From the NCBI RefSeq assembly GCF_021026315.1, contig NZ_JAJNCX010000005.1:248001-312000 (forward strand): a DNA stretch of 64,000 bases. The letters are read 5' to 3'. This document shows, one piece after another, positions 45,387 through 53,346 of the stretch. This DNA is from Rhizobium sp. C4 (GTDB taxonomy: Bacteria > Pseudomonadota > Alphaproteobacteria > Rhizobiales > Rhizobiaceae). The position numbers were made by a program, and so were the translations under genes. Each line of letters opens with the position of its first letter. Position 1 is the stretch's first letter. The notes beneath the pieces are model-generated. The model saw only the letters and a program-made list of their open reading frames with translations. It searched no databases and was not told where the DNA came from.

Positions 45387-45647
45387 TCAAAGGCAGCCGG
45401 AGTTTGACCTTGATGGTCCGTGCCTGGACCCTCTTTGGGCCAGATGGTCGTCGCCGGCCCGAAGCTCCTTGTCGCCAAAACAGATGTCGCCCGAAATGAC
45501 ATAGCATCCTTCATCGTCATCATGCGCGTAGTTTTCTGCCTCAGCGCCGGGCGCAAGTTCGAGCAGAAATGTCCGGCGCCGGATGTCGGGCTTGGTGTGC
45601 AGAACCTTGATGCGCGCTCCCGGCGACAAGTCGATCCATATTCCCTC
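45387..45647 (-). pseudogene. Fragment of a ChrR-like cupin protein
   Basis: The minus-strand frame gives a cupin segment: WIDLSPGARIKVLHTKPDIR, then FLLELAPGAEAENYAHDDDE, then CYVISGDICFGDKELRAGDD and HLAQRGSRHGPS. This matches the ChrR-type cupin fold of anti-sigma factors and related proteins. There is no ATG, only a TTG at 45629, and an in-frame stop lies at 45663-45665 just upstream. It therefore looks 5'-truncated. The plus strand from 45650 belongs to a different gene remnant, so a junction lies near 45648. Confidence 0.45.
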
Positions 45648-45649
45648 GT

Positions 45650-45849
45650 CTGCGCCACGCGGTCAGGGTCGCCCTTGACCCGGCAGCCGGTCTGACCGAC
45701 GGCGATCACAAGGTGACCTTGCAGCCCGGCATGTCCATCAAGGCCGAGATCCTGACGGGCAAGCGGAGCATCATGGACTTTCTTCTCGCCGCCGCTGGTC
45801 GAACATCTTCACGATGGTTTGCGACTTGGCTCTGGATCGGAACGAGTGA
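45650..45849 (+). pseudogene. C-terminal remnant of a HlyD-family secretion adaptor
   Basis: The plus-strand frame gives AVRVALDPAAGLTDGDHKVT, then LQPGMSIKAEILTGKRSIMD and FLL, which is the typical end of a type I secretion membrane-fusion protein. The expected next residues (SPLVEHLHDGLR) appear in another frame (SPPLVEHLHDGLR), so a small indel lies near 45785. Everything upstream is missing. This is a scar of a lost export system. Confidence 0.5.
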
Positions 45850-45988
45850 TCAGACACCGTTCGAATGTGACCTCCCACGCTGCGGCCGTTGCTCAAGTGC
45901 AGCACAGGAGCAAGCGACCATCACAGGGTGGGGCGGAGACAGCCGACGAAGAACAGCTTTGTGTCGAAGGCTTAGAAAGCTGCGTTCT

Positions 45989-46091
45989 AGAGCAATTCCA
46001 GCGAAAGTGGAAACCGGTTTCGCGTCCAGAATTGCGTGAAAACAAAGAGATAGAGCGCCTTCGCGTTTCCATGAAACGCGGAAACGCTTTA
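45989..46091 (+). repeat. RIME-type rhizobial intergenic repeat, copy 2 (extended)
   Basis: AGAGCAATTCCAGCGAAAGT begins an element that matches copy 1 at most positions through AACAAAGAGATAGAG, and it continues into a second palindrome, GCGTTTCC with GGAAACGC. Two palindromes in a row is the known mosaic form of RIME elements. It lies in gene-free DNA. Confidence 0.75.
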
Positions 46092-46206
46092 GGCAACACA
46101 AATGAGGCCAAGGGACGAAAACATACTCGGAACGATACGCAAGCAGACAAGGCGATGCGGTTCTGAGGCAGGTCTTCCGTTCAAATGCTTCCAGGAGGAG
46201 AAAGCC

Positions 46207-46470
46207 TCAGCAGTTGCCGGCCTTGCTCGTGACGAGCGATGCGAGCATGATGCTCGAAATTTCGGTTTGCATGCCTTCCTTCAGGATGCCTGCCAGTTCC
46301 TGTGCGGCACTTGATAGATAATAGATCGTGTTATCGAGCTGCATGTCGTCAGCGATCGCCTGAGCATAGATAATCATATTCAGGAGCGCGATCATCTCGC
46401 CGGAACGTTCATTTTCATCAGGGCTGGTCGCAGTTCGCATTGAAGGTGATCCATATTGTTGTACCTTCAT
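46207..46470 (-). CDS. Small hypothetical protein downstream of tfuA
   Basis: This 87-residue protein is predicted mostly helical (ALLNMIIYAQAIADDMQLDN in the middle) and ends in Lys-Ala-Gly-Asn-Cys. It starts at ATG 46470, 83 bases after the TfuA stop and in the same direction, so it may be the last gene of the YcaO-TfuA locus. No family was recognised. The single C-terminal Cys is notable next to a peptide-modifying system, but it may be a coincidence. Another ATG 10 codons later is possible. Confidence 0.55.
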   Translation of the reverse strand: MKVQQYGSPSMRTATSPDENERSGEMIALLNMIIYAQAIADDMQLDNTIYYLSSAAQELAGILKEGMQTEISSIMLASLVTSKAGNC

Positions 46471-46553
46471 ATTGTCAGAGGCCGGACCAATTTGCGCGTT
46501 GCAGAACCGTTGCACACGCAGGAGACGCCGTGGCGACCAACCACAAGGCTGCA

Positions 46554-47261
46554 TTAGAGGTCTGTGTTATACAAATTGCGCCAAAGGGGCGTCGAATTGA
46601 ATATCCAGCCAGGCTTCTCTCTGGAATTCGGCGTCGGGTCGAGACGCTTCAGCGCCTCTAGAAGTTCCAGCGCATCCTGCCGTTTCTCGTCTACCCATGC
46701 CTCGGCCAGGATGGCTTCAAAACCCGCAAACGAGATGCCTGCGATTTCAGCGATCCGTCGCCAGGTCCTGTCCTTGAAAAAGAGGCGTCTTGCTGACGTG
46801 AACATCCTTTCCGAGTCTTCTGGAGTGAGGAGTTCCAGCGATCGCGCTCTTTGAAGCGTTGCGTCGACGTTGACGAGCGGGATCGTTAGCGGCGCATATT
46901 GCAATTCGCGGGGGGCGTGGAGAAGTGCGACATCGCCGTCGTCCCATCGACGCCCGGTCATGTAATCCTCGTAGATTCGTCCAATCCCGATCATACCGAA
47001 CGCGGCGCATTCAACGGCCCGAAGCGCGCCCATGCTGGATGCTCCGAGGACAGGGACGCCCTGAGAAAGAGCATAGAGAATTTCCTTGTGCCAGACCGGC
47101 GCGACGAACTCGAACTGACCGTCAATCAATCCGATGGCCTTCGCCCCGCCCTGCAGCGCCTTCATCATGTCGCCTTGCGTTGCAGGAGGCATGATCCGCG
47201 TGTCTTCGGCAACCAATTCAAAGGCATCCGGTAGGCTGGGCCCGGCGAACACAACTTTCAT
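46554..47261 (-). CDS. TfuA-family protein
   Basis: This 235-residue protein carries the TfuA core domain, seen as FAGPSLPDA at the start, PPATQGDMM near residue 25, IGLIDGQFE near 43, VWHKEILYAL near 56 and GASSMGALRAVECAAFGMIG near 73-92. TfuA proteins partner YcaO enzymes in ATP-dependent thioamide formation, as in thioglycine of methyl-coenzyme M reductase and in some natural products; the family was first noted in trifolitoxin-related Rhizobium DNA. Its ATG overlaps the ycaO stop by four bases, so the two are translated together. The sulfur donor is not visible in the window. Confidence 0.85.
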   Translation of the reverse strand: MKVVFAGPSLPDAFELVAEDTRIMPPATQGDMMKALQGGAKAIGLIDGQFEFVAPVWHKEILYALSQGVPVLGASSMGALRAVECAAFGMIGIGRIYEDYMTGRRWDDGDVALLHAPRELQYAPLTIPLVNVDATLQRARSLELLTPEDSERMFTSARRLFFKDRTWRRIAEIAGISFAGFEAILAEAWVDEKRQDALELLEALKRLDPTPNSREKPGWIFNSTPLWRNLYNTDL

Positions 47262-48460
47262 CGGAGACTCCTGGAAATCGCCCGGCTTCCAAGGCTTTGG
47301 CGACGATCCCCTTCGGGATTTTCAAGCTCGGGCGCGATGACCTTGACGACATTGACCGGCAACCATGCAGGCTGCAAATCCACGGCATAGAGCTTTCGAA
47401 TGTTGGACCGGCGCAGTTGTTCGATGAGAAGGGATAGTCCATCGGCTGAGCTTCTGGCTTCAAGCCTCGGCAAATCCTCGCAATTGACCACGGGCGCGGC
47501 ATCGAACGCCTGCAAAGAGCTTTGATCGGCCGGACGTGCAAAAATCTCGGGGAGGAGATCATCACGCGCGCCGCCAATGAATGTCATTCTGGATTGTACG
47601 GCTTCGGAGATCGCTCGGGCCGCGGCCACCACAGGATCGAGCGAGGCGCCTGCGCCCAAGGTCAGGTCCACATAGCGAAGCGGACGCAAGAACTGCGTCT
47701 GTCGAGGCTTCAATAGGGCCGCGATAGAGGCGATCCCCAGATCCGTGGTGATGTCGAAAAGCGCCAGTTCCAGCCCGGCCCGTTCGATGTGGTCGAGCAT
47801 ATCCCTGGCGCCGCCGAGCAGACCGGCCCCATCGGGGCGTATCCGCCTGCCAAACCGGGAGCGGGCAGGCTCAATGCTCCAGAGCGTCAGCGCATCACGT
47901 TCCACGCGTTCCAGGAGACCGTGAAGCCTGGCCTCGTGACGCAGGTTTCCGGATGCCAGACCATCAGACGAGCGCCAGTAACGAGGCCTGGGAACAGTTC
48001 GGTCGAACCAGATGGCGTCAAACGGCAACCAGACGGGATCTCCATGAATGAGATCAACAGCTTCGACCCACTCTGTTTCCTCCTCTTCGCCGAGCGGCGG
48101 CTGAGCGGACGACAGCAGGCTGTCGACAGTGTCGAAGCGGGCCTTGCCGCGCTTCAGCGCGCTCTTGCAGGTCAGCACTTTCTCACAGGCCGGTTCTGTC
48201 GCAACGGCACGCTCGATCGCCTCCATGACCGCCGACGTTCTGGCCTCGGCGTCGGTGAGGCCCTTGCCTTGGGCAATGACGATTGCCTTGGCATTGGGAG
48301 CATAGGCGCACCAGACAGGCAGCCCGACATTGTCGAGCCCTGTCTGGCTTGCCACCCTTGTGATTCCCAGGCGGGAAAGGTGAGGGCTTACTCTTGCGAA
48401 CGTTTCTTCAGGCGAACAGGCGCGAAAAGCGCTGGTCGATGTGGGCCGATCAGCCTTCAT
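47258..48460 (-). CDS. YcaO-family ATP-dependent peptide-modifying enzyme
   Basis: This is a 400-residue YcaO protein. The ATP and magnesium-binding motifs are intact: Ser76-x3-Glu80-x2-Glu83 (SAVMEAIER), Glu184-x2-Glu187 (LLERVERDAL), and Glu286-x2-Gln289 with Arg291 (SEAVQSR), followed by GARDD at 297-301. YcaO enzymes activate backbone amides to give azolines, thioamides or amidines. No separate E1-like or dehydrogenase partner is encoded nearby, and the partner is TfuA, which favours thioamidation. The ATG at 48460 overlaps the end of the small-peptide gene by 11 bases. An upstream open frame that runs through that gene is not used. Confidence 0.87.
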   Translation of the reverse strand: MKADRPTSTSAFRACSPEETFARVSPHLSRLGITRVASQTGLDNVGLPVWCAYAPNAKAIVIAQGKGLTDAEARTSAVMEAIERAVATEPACEKVLTCKSALKRGKARFDTVDSLLSSAQPPLGEEEETEWVEAVDLIHGDPVWLPFDAIWFDRTVPRPRYWRSSDGLASGNLRHEARLHGLLERVERDALTLWSIEPARSRFGRRIRPDGAGLLGGARDMLDHIERAGLELALFDITTDLGIASIAALLKPRQTQFLRPLRYVDLTLGAGASLDPVVAAARAISEAVQSRMTFIGGARDDLLPEIFARPADQSSLQAFDAAPVVNCEDLPRLEARSSADGLSLLIEQLRRSNIRKLYAVDLQPAWLPVNVVKVIAPELENPEGDRRQSLGSRAISRSLR

Positions 48461-48707
48461 GCAGACCCGAGGCAACCTCGTGAAGCCCGTTAGCCACCTC
48501 GTGCAGTCCGGCCGCAGCTTCGCTTGCCGTCGAGACCGCGATTGCAAAATCGACGCCCTTGACCACGGTTGCGCCGACCTTTCTGAGGGCGGCCGTCTTT
48601 GCGAGCTCGCCCTCAGGGCTCTCGAAAGGCACAACGGTGCCTGATTTCAGATCCACCAGCCAGAGTCCGGCCTCACCTGTAATGCCCATCACGACAACCT
48701 TTGCCAT
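48450..48707 (-). CDS. Candidate modified-peptide precursor with repeated C-terminal tail
   Basis: This 85-residue protein has a leader-like part (MAKVVVMGITGEAGLWLVDL and on to about residue 62) and a tail of GLHEVAN, GLHEVAS and GLHEG at residues 67-85. The codons of the repeats differ (for example GGA CTG CAC GAG against GGG CTT CAC GAG and GGT CTG CAT GAA), so the residues seem to be under selection. The ATG at 48707 has AAGGAG upstream. The 3' end overlaps ycaO. It is the best candidate substrate of the YcaO-TfuA pair. No known precursor family was recognised, and a folded accessory protein is the alternative. Confidence 0.65.
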   Translation of the reverse strand: MAKVVVMGITGEAGLWLVDLKSGTVVPFESPEGELAKTAALRKVGATVVKGVDFAIAVSTASEAAAGLHEVANGLHEVASGLHEG

Positions 48708-48720
48708 CACTATCTCCTTG

Positions 48721-50535
48721 TTAAAAACCGGCCTTCAGCAGACCCTCACGATAAAGCTCAGTCTGCCATGATTCTTTGTGAGGGATCATGGCAAGCCATT
48801 TTTCCACATCAAAATGGGGATTGTCGCGCATCACCTTCAACCTGCAGGCGCGTGCCTTGGCTGCATTGCCGAGCATGCCCCAGCAGGCTGCCGCCAGCCG
48901 CGAGGCTGGATTTGGATCACGCATGCGTTCGATAAGAGAGAGTGCGCGCTCATGCTCGCCAAGGAAGTAGCTGGCGCCGGCGGCGGTCCAGAGATACGTG
49001 TCCGGACTGAGCGGGTTCAGGTCGATCGCAGCCATTATCTTCTCGTAGGCTTCCGCCGGCCTGCTGCCGTGATTGAGACTGTCGGCATAGCTGCACAAGG
49101 CGTCGGCGTAATGGGGGCTGACGGCTTCCGCGCGTTGAAGCGCATCCAGGCTTTCATCAATCTTGCCCATGTAAAGCTGGCTCACGCCCAGCTCCTTGAG
49201 TGCGCCCGAGCACTGTTCATCCCTGTCGACTGCCGTTCGGGCGAGGCGTTCGGCCTCCATCAGCAGCTCCGTATCCCCCCTGGCGGTCAAGACCCATTCC
49301 AGGCTCAATGTTCGGGCTACGCCCGCAAGACCCAGAGCAAAGCCGCTCTGGTGATCGAGCGCCTCCCGAAAATGCCGACGCGCCTTTCTGACGGCAGGCA
49401 GGCTCACGCTGGAAAGGCTCTGCAGCCCCCGCAGATAGGCGAAATAGGCCTCGGGACCGGCTTGGAAATCCACCGTCTGTGGAGATTTCTGTTCAACGCG
49501 TTGTGCGATGACGGAGCGTATCGTGTCCGCGATCTGCCGTCTCTGCTCCAGAAGACCGTCGGGGCTCAGGGCAAAGCGCGCCGCCCAAACAACTTCGTCG
49601 GCCGGCAGAAAGATCAACTGCACGAACAGATAATCCCCCGAGCGGCGCGTATCGAGCGCGAAATGCACATGATGGCGCCTCAACGCCTCGACCTTGTCCC
49701 GCGAGGCCTTGATCTGCTCGGACGTATAGGGGGCAATGACGGAGACAGCTCGACTGGTGCAGAGATCGATCGTCAAATCCTCGATCAGCGCATTGGAGAC
49801 CGACTGTTGCTTGACGGCCAACCCGCTTTCGTCCGGAGGCAGCAGTGCCAGGCGGGGAGGGAGGTTCGTCGTCTCGCCCGTTCCCTGTTCAGCCGAACCG
49901 ATGTGAGAGCCGACCACCAGCCGGGTTCGGGAATGCGCGGGGAGAATTGCCTTGGCCCCGATCAGCAGAGTTGCTCTGACGTCCTCGTCCTCGGGGTTCT
50001 GTTCGAGCAGGACAAAGGCTGCGCGCCTGGATGCAGCTTGGGCTGCGCTATCTGTTTGAGCTTTTGTCGCTTCGAAGAAGGCTTCGCGCAACGCCACCAG
50101 CATGCGGTTTCGCAGATCTCGAACCCACAGATCCAGACGCTCGGAGCCTTTCCCATAAGCGGGCAAGAATTGTTTGGTAACGCGCTCGGCCAGGGCGGCG
50201 AGTTCTTCAGCAGGAGATCCGGTAGCTGTTGCATCGATGTCGGATACGACCATCTCGCGTCTGATCGACATGTGTCGATCATCAACATCGAGCAGGTTCT
50301 TTCCCTCTGCGGGAAGTGCTGCCGTCAGTCGGCGAAGGAGTGAGCGCAGGTTGGTCGAAGCGGCATCGCGCGCATGAGGCCAAAGGAGCCGTGCCAGCTC
50401 GCGCCGTTCAACAGGCGCCTTGCAGTCGTAAAGATAAGCCAGCAGGGCGATTGACAGATCGGGAACGCGCAAAGGCTCGGAAGCCTCTTGCCATAGCAGT
50501 TGGCCGGCGCCAAACGTGATGAGCCGATAGGTCAC
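48721..50535 (-). CDS. SARP/BTAD-like transcriptional regulator with TPR domain
   Basis: This 604-residue protein starts with an OmpR-type winged helix (about 10-90; LARLLWPHARDAASTNLRSL is the SARP-like recognition region) and a BTAD helical domain (about 95-190). A middle segment at about 255-340 resembles the TolB-like part of adenylate-cyclase-type regulators (ALIEDLTIDLCTSRAVSVIA), and tetratricopeptide repeats fill about 370-580. Such proteins activate secondary-metabolite or virulence genes. Its ATG overlaps the stop of the XRE-type gene by four bases, and its stop is 14 bases before the peptide gene, so it probably switches on this locus. Confidence 0.8.
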   Translation of the reverse strand: MTYRLITFGAGQLLWQEASEPLRVPDLSIALLAYLYDCKAPVERRELARLLWPHARDAASTNLRSLLRRLTAALPAEGKNLLDVDDRHMSIRREMVVSDIDATATGSPAEELAALAERVTKQFLPAYGKGSERLDLWVRDLRNRMLVALREAFFEATKAQTDSAAQAASRRAAFVLLEQNPEDEDVRATLLIGAKAILPAHSRTRLVVGSHIGSAEQGTGETTNLPPRLALLPPDESGLAVKQQSVSNALIEDLTIDLCTSRAVSVIAPYTSEQIKASRDKVEALRRHHVHFALDTRRSGDYLFVQLIFLPADEVVWAARFALSPDGLLEQRRQIADTIRSVIAQRVEQKSPQTVDFQAGPEAYFAYLRGLQSLSSVSLPAVRKARRHFREALDHQSGFALGLAGVARTLSLEWVLTARGDTELLMEAERLARTAVDRDEQCSGALKELGVSQLYMGKIDESLDALQRAEAVSPHYADALCSYADSLNHGSRPAEAYEKIMAAIDLNPLSPDTYLWTAAGASYFLGEHERALSLIERMRDPNPASRLAAACWGMLGNAAKARACRLKVMRDNPHFDVEKWLAMIPHKESWQTELYREGLLKAGF

Positions 50536-50978
50536 AGGCGGTCCGAGCGTGCAGCGGTAATGTTCTCTGCAGCATGATCGCCCGCATCGGGGTCGGTTGC
50601 CGCGAGCGCGTCAACAAGGTCGATGATTTTCTGACGGATCTTCGGATCTCGAATGGCACTGAAACTATTCGTCAAAGATAGAAACTCCTTTGACGCGAGC
50701 ACCTTTGAAAGGGAATCCCTCTCCCGTACTTCCAGTTGGTGATCAAACGTGGCGGGCGCCTCCTCGAAGAAAAACGAGATGGGTGCATTCAGCACCTCGG
50801 AGATCCTTTGAAGCCGGCTGGCTCCGACCCGGTTTACACCCTTCTCATATTTCTGAACCTGCTGGAACGTGACCCCAAGGCAGTCACCGAGTTTCTCCTG
50901 GCTCATACCGACCGTCATCCGGCGAAGCCTGATGCGTGATCCCACGTGTTGGTCAATCGGGGTTGATTTTTTCTGCAT
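50532..50978 (-). CDS. XRE-family (Cro/C1-type) transcriptional regulator
   Basis: This 148-residue regulator has a helix-turn-helix at about residues 12-66 (RIRLRRMTVGMSQEKLGDCL, then GVTFQQVQKYEKGVNRVGAS) and a helical C-terminal part. It belongs to the common alphaproteobacterial type related to PraR. The ATG at 50978 follows AAGGAG with a 6-base gap; an open frame that continues upstream lacks similarity. It is the first gene of the run down to 46207. Clustered TTCG/CGAA sites immediately upstream suggest autoregulation. Confidence 0.85.
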   Translation of the reverse strand: MQKKSTPIDQHVGSRIRLRRMTVGMSQEKLGDCLGVTFQQVQKYEKGVNRVGASRLQRISEVLNAPISFFFEEAPATFDHQLEVRERDSLSKVLASKEFLSLTNSFSAIRDPKIRQKIIDLVDALAATDPDAGDHAAENITAARSDRL

Positions 50979-50994
50979 GCAATTCTCCTTCACA

Positions 50995-51020
50995 CGAATA
51001 CATATGTTCGCGCGAATTCG
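50995..51020. promoter_or_regulatory. Candidate operator upstream of the XRE-type gene
   Basis: Within 26 bases there is a CGAA (50995), a TTCG (51007-51010) and a perfect CGAATTCG palindrome (51013-51020). They sit just before the ribosome-binding site of the XRE-type gene, in the divergent region shared with the response regulator. The spacing fits paired Cro/C1-type half-sites. Confidence 0.35.
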
Positions 51021-51277
51021 TTTGGACTGCAACCACTCAGGCCATCGGGACCAGAACCTTCGCACAACATTCGCGTGGCCTGAGTGCGATATCTGATACC
51101 TTTCAAAAGGCGGAAACCACCTTGAGTTGATCTCCTTCAGGAAGCCGCTCGCCTCGCCCAATTGGACATGCTAGCCTGCCTTGAAGGATACCGGAGGGGA
51201 CGCGCCTGCTGATCCGGGCGAGACCCCGCCGAGTGCGGGAACGCGAGTGAGGCAGGCGCAAAAGACGAAAATTCATC

Positions 51278-51943
51278 ATGCGATTGCTGATTGTTGAAGA
51301 TAATCATGAACTTGCAGCGTGGCTGGCGCGGGCGCTGGTGCAGGCGCGTTACACGGTGGAGGTCGCCCATGACGGGGAAGAGGCCGAGCACCTGATCGCG
51401 CTTGGCGAATATGCCGCGATCGTGCTCGATCTGTCGCTGCCGCATATCGACGGCATGACGGTGCTCAAGCGCATCCGCCGCAAGGGTAACCGCACGCCGG
51501 TCATCATTCTGACGGCCAATGCCTCGCTCGACGGGCGAGTGGCGGGGCTTGATTCCGGTGCGGACGACTATCTCGCCAAGCCCTTCGAACTGGCGGAGCT
51601 GGAGGCGCGGTTGCGCGCCGTGATCCGCCGTGGCCATGATCTCGCAAGCCCTGAAATCACCATTGCCGACCTGTCGCTCGACAGCGCCAGCCGCCAGTTC
51701 ATGCTGAAGGACGCGCCGCTGCAACTCACCCCGCGCGAGCATTCGGTGCTCGAATATCTGGTGATGAAGTCCGGCACCACCGTCACCAAGGCGGCGCTGC
51801 ACGAAAGCGTCTTCGGCTTCGACGCCGAGCCCGACCCGGCCGCCATCGAGATCTACGTCCATCGGGTGCGCAAGAAGATCGAGGGCAGCGGCGTGCAGAT
51901 CGCCACGTTGCGCGGTCTCGGCTACATGCTACGGGCGCTGTGA
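51278..51943 (+). CDS. OmpR-family response regulator (TctD/QseB-like)
   Basis: This 221-residue protein has a receiver domain (about 1-115) with the phospho-accepting Asp51 (IVLDLSLP), conserved Lys near 101 (LAKPFE), and a DNA-binding winged helix (about 125-220, ending in TLRGLGYML). It is followed one base later by its sensor kinase. The pair may control the NitT/TauT-type importer at 53945-56824, because TctD-type systems often regulate transport genes; this is inference. Confidence 0.9.
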   Translation: MRLLIVEDNHELAAWLARALVQARYTVEVAHDGEEAEHLIALGEYAAIVLDLSLPHIDGMTVLKRIRRKGNRTPVIILTANASLDGRVAGLDSGADDYLAKPFELAELEARLRAVIRRGHDLASPEITIADLSLDSASRQFMLKDAPLQLTPREHSVLEYLVMKSGTTVTKAALHESVFGFDAEPDPAAIEIYVHRVRKKIEGSGVQIATLRGLGYMLRAL

Positions 51944-51944
51944 C

Positions 51945-53342
51945 ATGGAGCGCCTGAAGGAGTTCGCGGGCTTCTCGCGCTATGCCCGGGAAAGCCTTTA
52001 CGCCCAGCTTCTCATCTGGGTGCTGCTGACATTGCTCGGCGTTCTTGGCCTCAACATCTATTTCAGCATGCGTCAGGCCGGCCAAATCGCCAGCATCGTC
52101 ACCGACAACACGCTGATGGGCTCGGCGCGGATGATCGCGGAGGCCGTGCGCACCGACGAGCACGGCAATGTCACGGTCGAAATCCCGCCGGCGGCGCTCG
52201 AGAATTTCGACAACGGTTATGGCGACCGTGTCTATTACAGCGTGCGGACCGCCTGGGGGACGATGATTGCCGGTTTTGCGGAACTCACGGCACCCGCGGT
52301 CCCCGGTCGAGGCGAGACCATGCGCTTTCGCGGCGAGGAGGTACGCGCGATTGCGATCGAACATCCCGTGATCGGGCTGGAGAAAGACGCCTCCATCAGC
52401 GTCACCGTCGCCGTGACGGTCGGGGGCGAGACGGATCTGACGCGGCGGCTATGGATGTCGGATTTCCTCAACCAGTTCGTGCTTGTCGCTGTTGCCGGCG
52501 TCGTAACGCTTCTCGGCCTGCGGCGTGGCCTCGGCCCGCTCATGCGGCTGCGCGAGGCAGTCATCGCCAGCCGGCGCGAGCGGCTTGAACCTTTCGATCC
52601 GGCCAGCGTGCAGACGGAGCTGCGCCCGCTGGTCCATGCCCTGAACGACTACATGGCGCGCGTGCAGCGGCAGATGGCGGCGCAGCGCCGGTTTGTCGCC
52701 AATGCTGCGCATCAGTTGCGCACCCCGCTGACGCTTCTGACGACGCAGGCGAGCGTTGCCGCGCGCGAGACCGACGACCAGCGTCGCAGCGATGCTCTTG
52801 AAGCGCTGACACGCTCGACGCGACAGGCCTCGCGCCTTGCCGAACAACTGCTGACGCTGACGCGTGCAGAGCCCGGCAGCCGCGCACCGCGCGCCGAGCG
52901 CATCGACATGATCGAGGTCGCCCGCCATGTTCTGGAAGCGCAGGCCGAGGATGCGCTCAGACGCGGCATTGACCTTGGCCTGGAAGGCGATGGCGCAGCT
53001 CCAGTCGTGGGCGATGGCACGATGCTGCGTGAAATGGTCGTCAACCTCGTCGACAATGCGCTGCGCTACACGCCCGACGGCGGTGAAGTGACCGTTCGCG
53101 TCGGGCAGGAGTCAGGCTCGGTCGTGCTCACCGTCGACGACGGCGGACCGGGAATTCCGGCAGATGAGCGCGACCATGTCTTCGAGCGCTTCTACCGCAT
53201 CATGGGCACGCAGGCCGAAGGCAGCGGCTTGGGCCTCGCCATCGTTCGCGAGGTGGTCGAAGGGGCAGGGGGAACGGTGGTGCTGGGGACTTCGAAGGCG
53301 GGCGGGCTGTCTGTGATGGTGCGACTGCCGATGGCGGGGTGA
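51945..53342 (+). CDS. Sensor histidine kinase (TctE/QseC-like)
   Basis: This is a 465-residue kinase. Two membrane segments at about 20-42 and 170-190 bracket a periplasmic sensor domain. The H-box ANAAHQLRTPL is near residues 253-263, the N-box NLVDNALRYTPDG near 365, and the G-boxes DDGGPGIP and GSGLGLAIV near 398 and 425. The periplasmic part fits the two-component sensor-kinase N-terminal domain of carboxylate sensors. It should phosphorylate the regulator encoded directly upstream. Confidence 0.9.
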   Translation: MERLKEFAGFSRYARESLYAQLLIWVLLTLLGVLGLNIYFSMRQAGQIASIVTDNTLMGSARMIAEAVRTDEHGNVTVEIPPAALENFDNGYGDRVYYSVRTAWGTMIAGFAELTAPAVPGRGETMRFRGEEVRAIAIEHPVIGLEKDASISVTVAVTVGGETDLTRRLWMSDFLNQFVLVAVAGVVTLLGLRRGLGPLMRLREAVIASRRERLEPFDPASVQTELRPLVHALNDYMARVQRQMAAQRRFVANAAHQLRTPLTLLTTQASVAARETDDQRRSDALEALTRSTRQASRLAEQLLTLTRAEPGSRAPRAERIDMIEVARHVLEAQAEDALRRGIDLGLEGDGAAPVVGDGTMLREMVVNLVDNALRYTPDGGEVTVRVGQESGSVVLTVDDGGPGIPADERDHVFERFYRIMGTQAEGSGLGLAIVREVVEGAGGTVVLGTSKAGGLSVMVRLPMAG

Positions 53343-53346
53343 GACG

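Noticed and set aside
48450-48512. Recent tandem duplication as the origin of the peptide tail repeats
   Set aside because: The units differ at synonymous positions, so they are not fresh copies.
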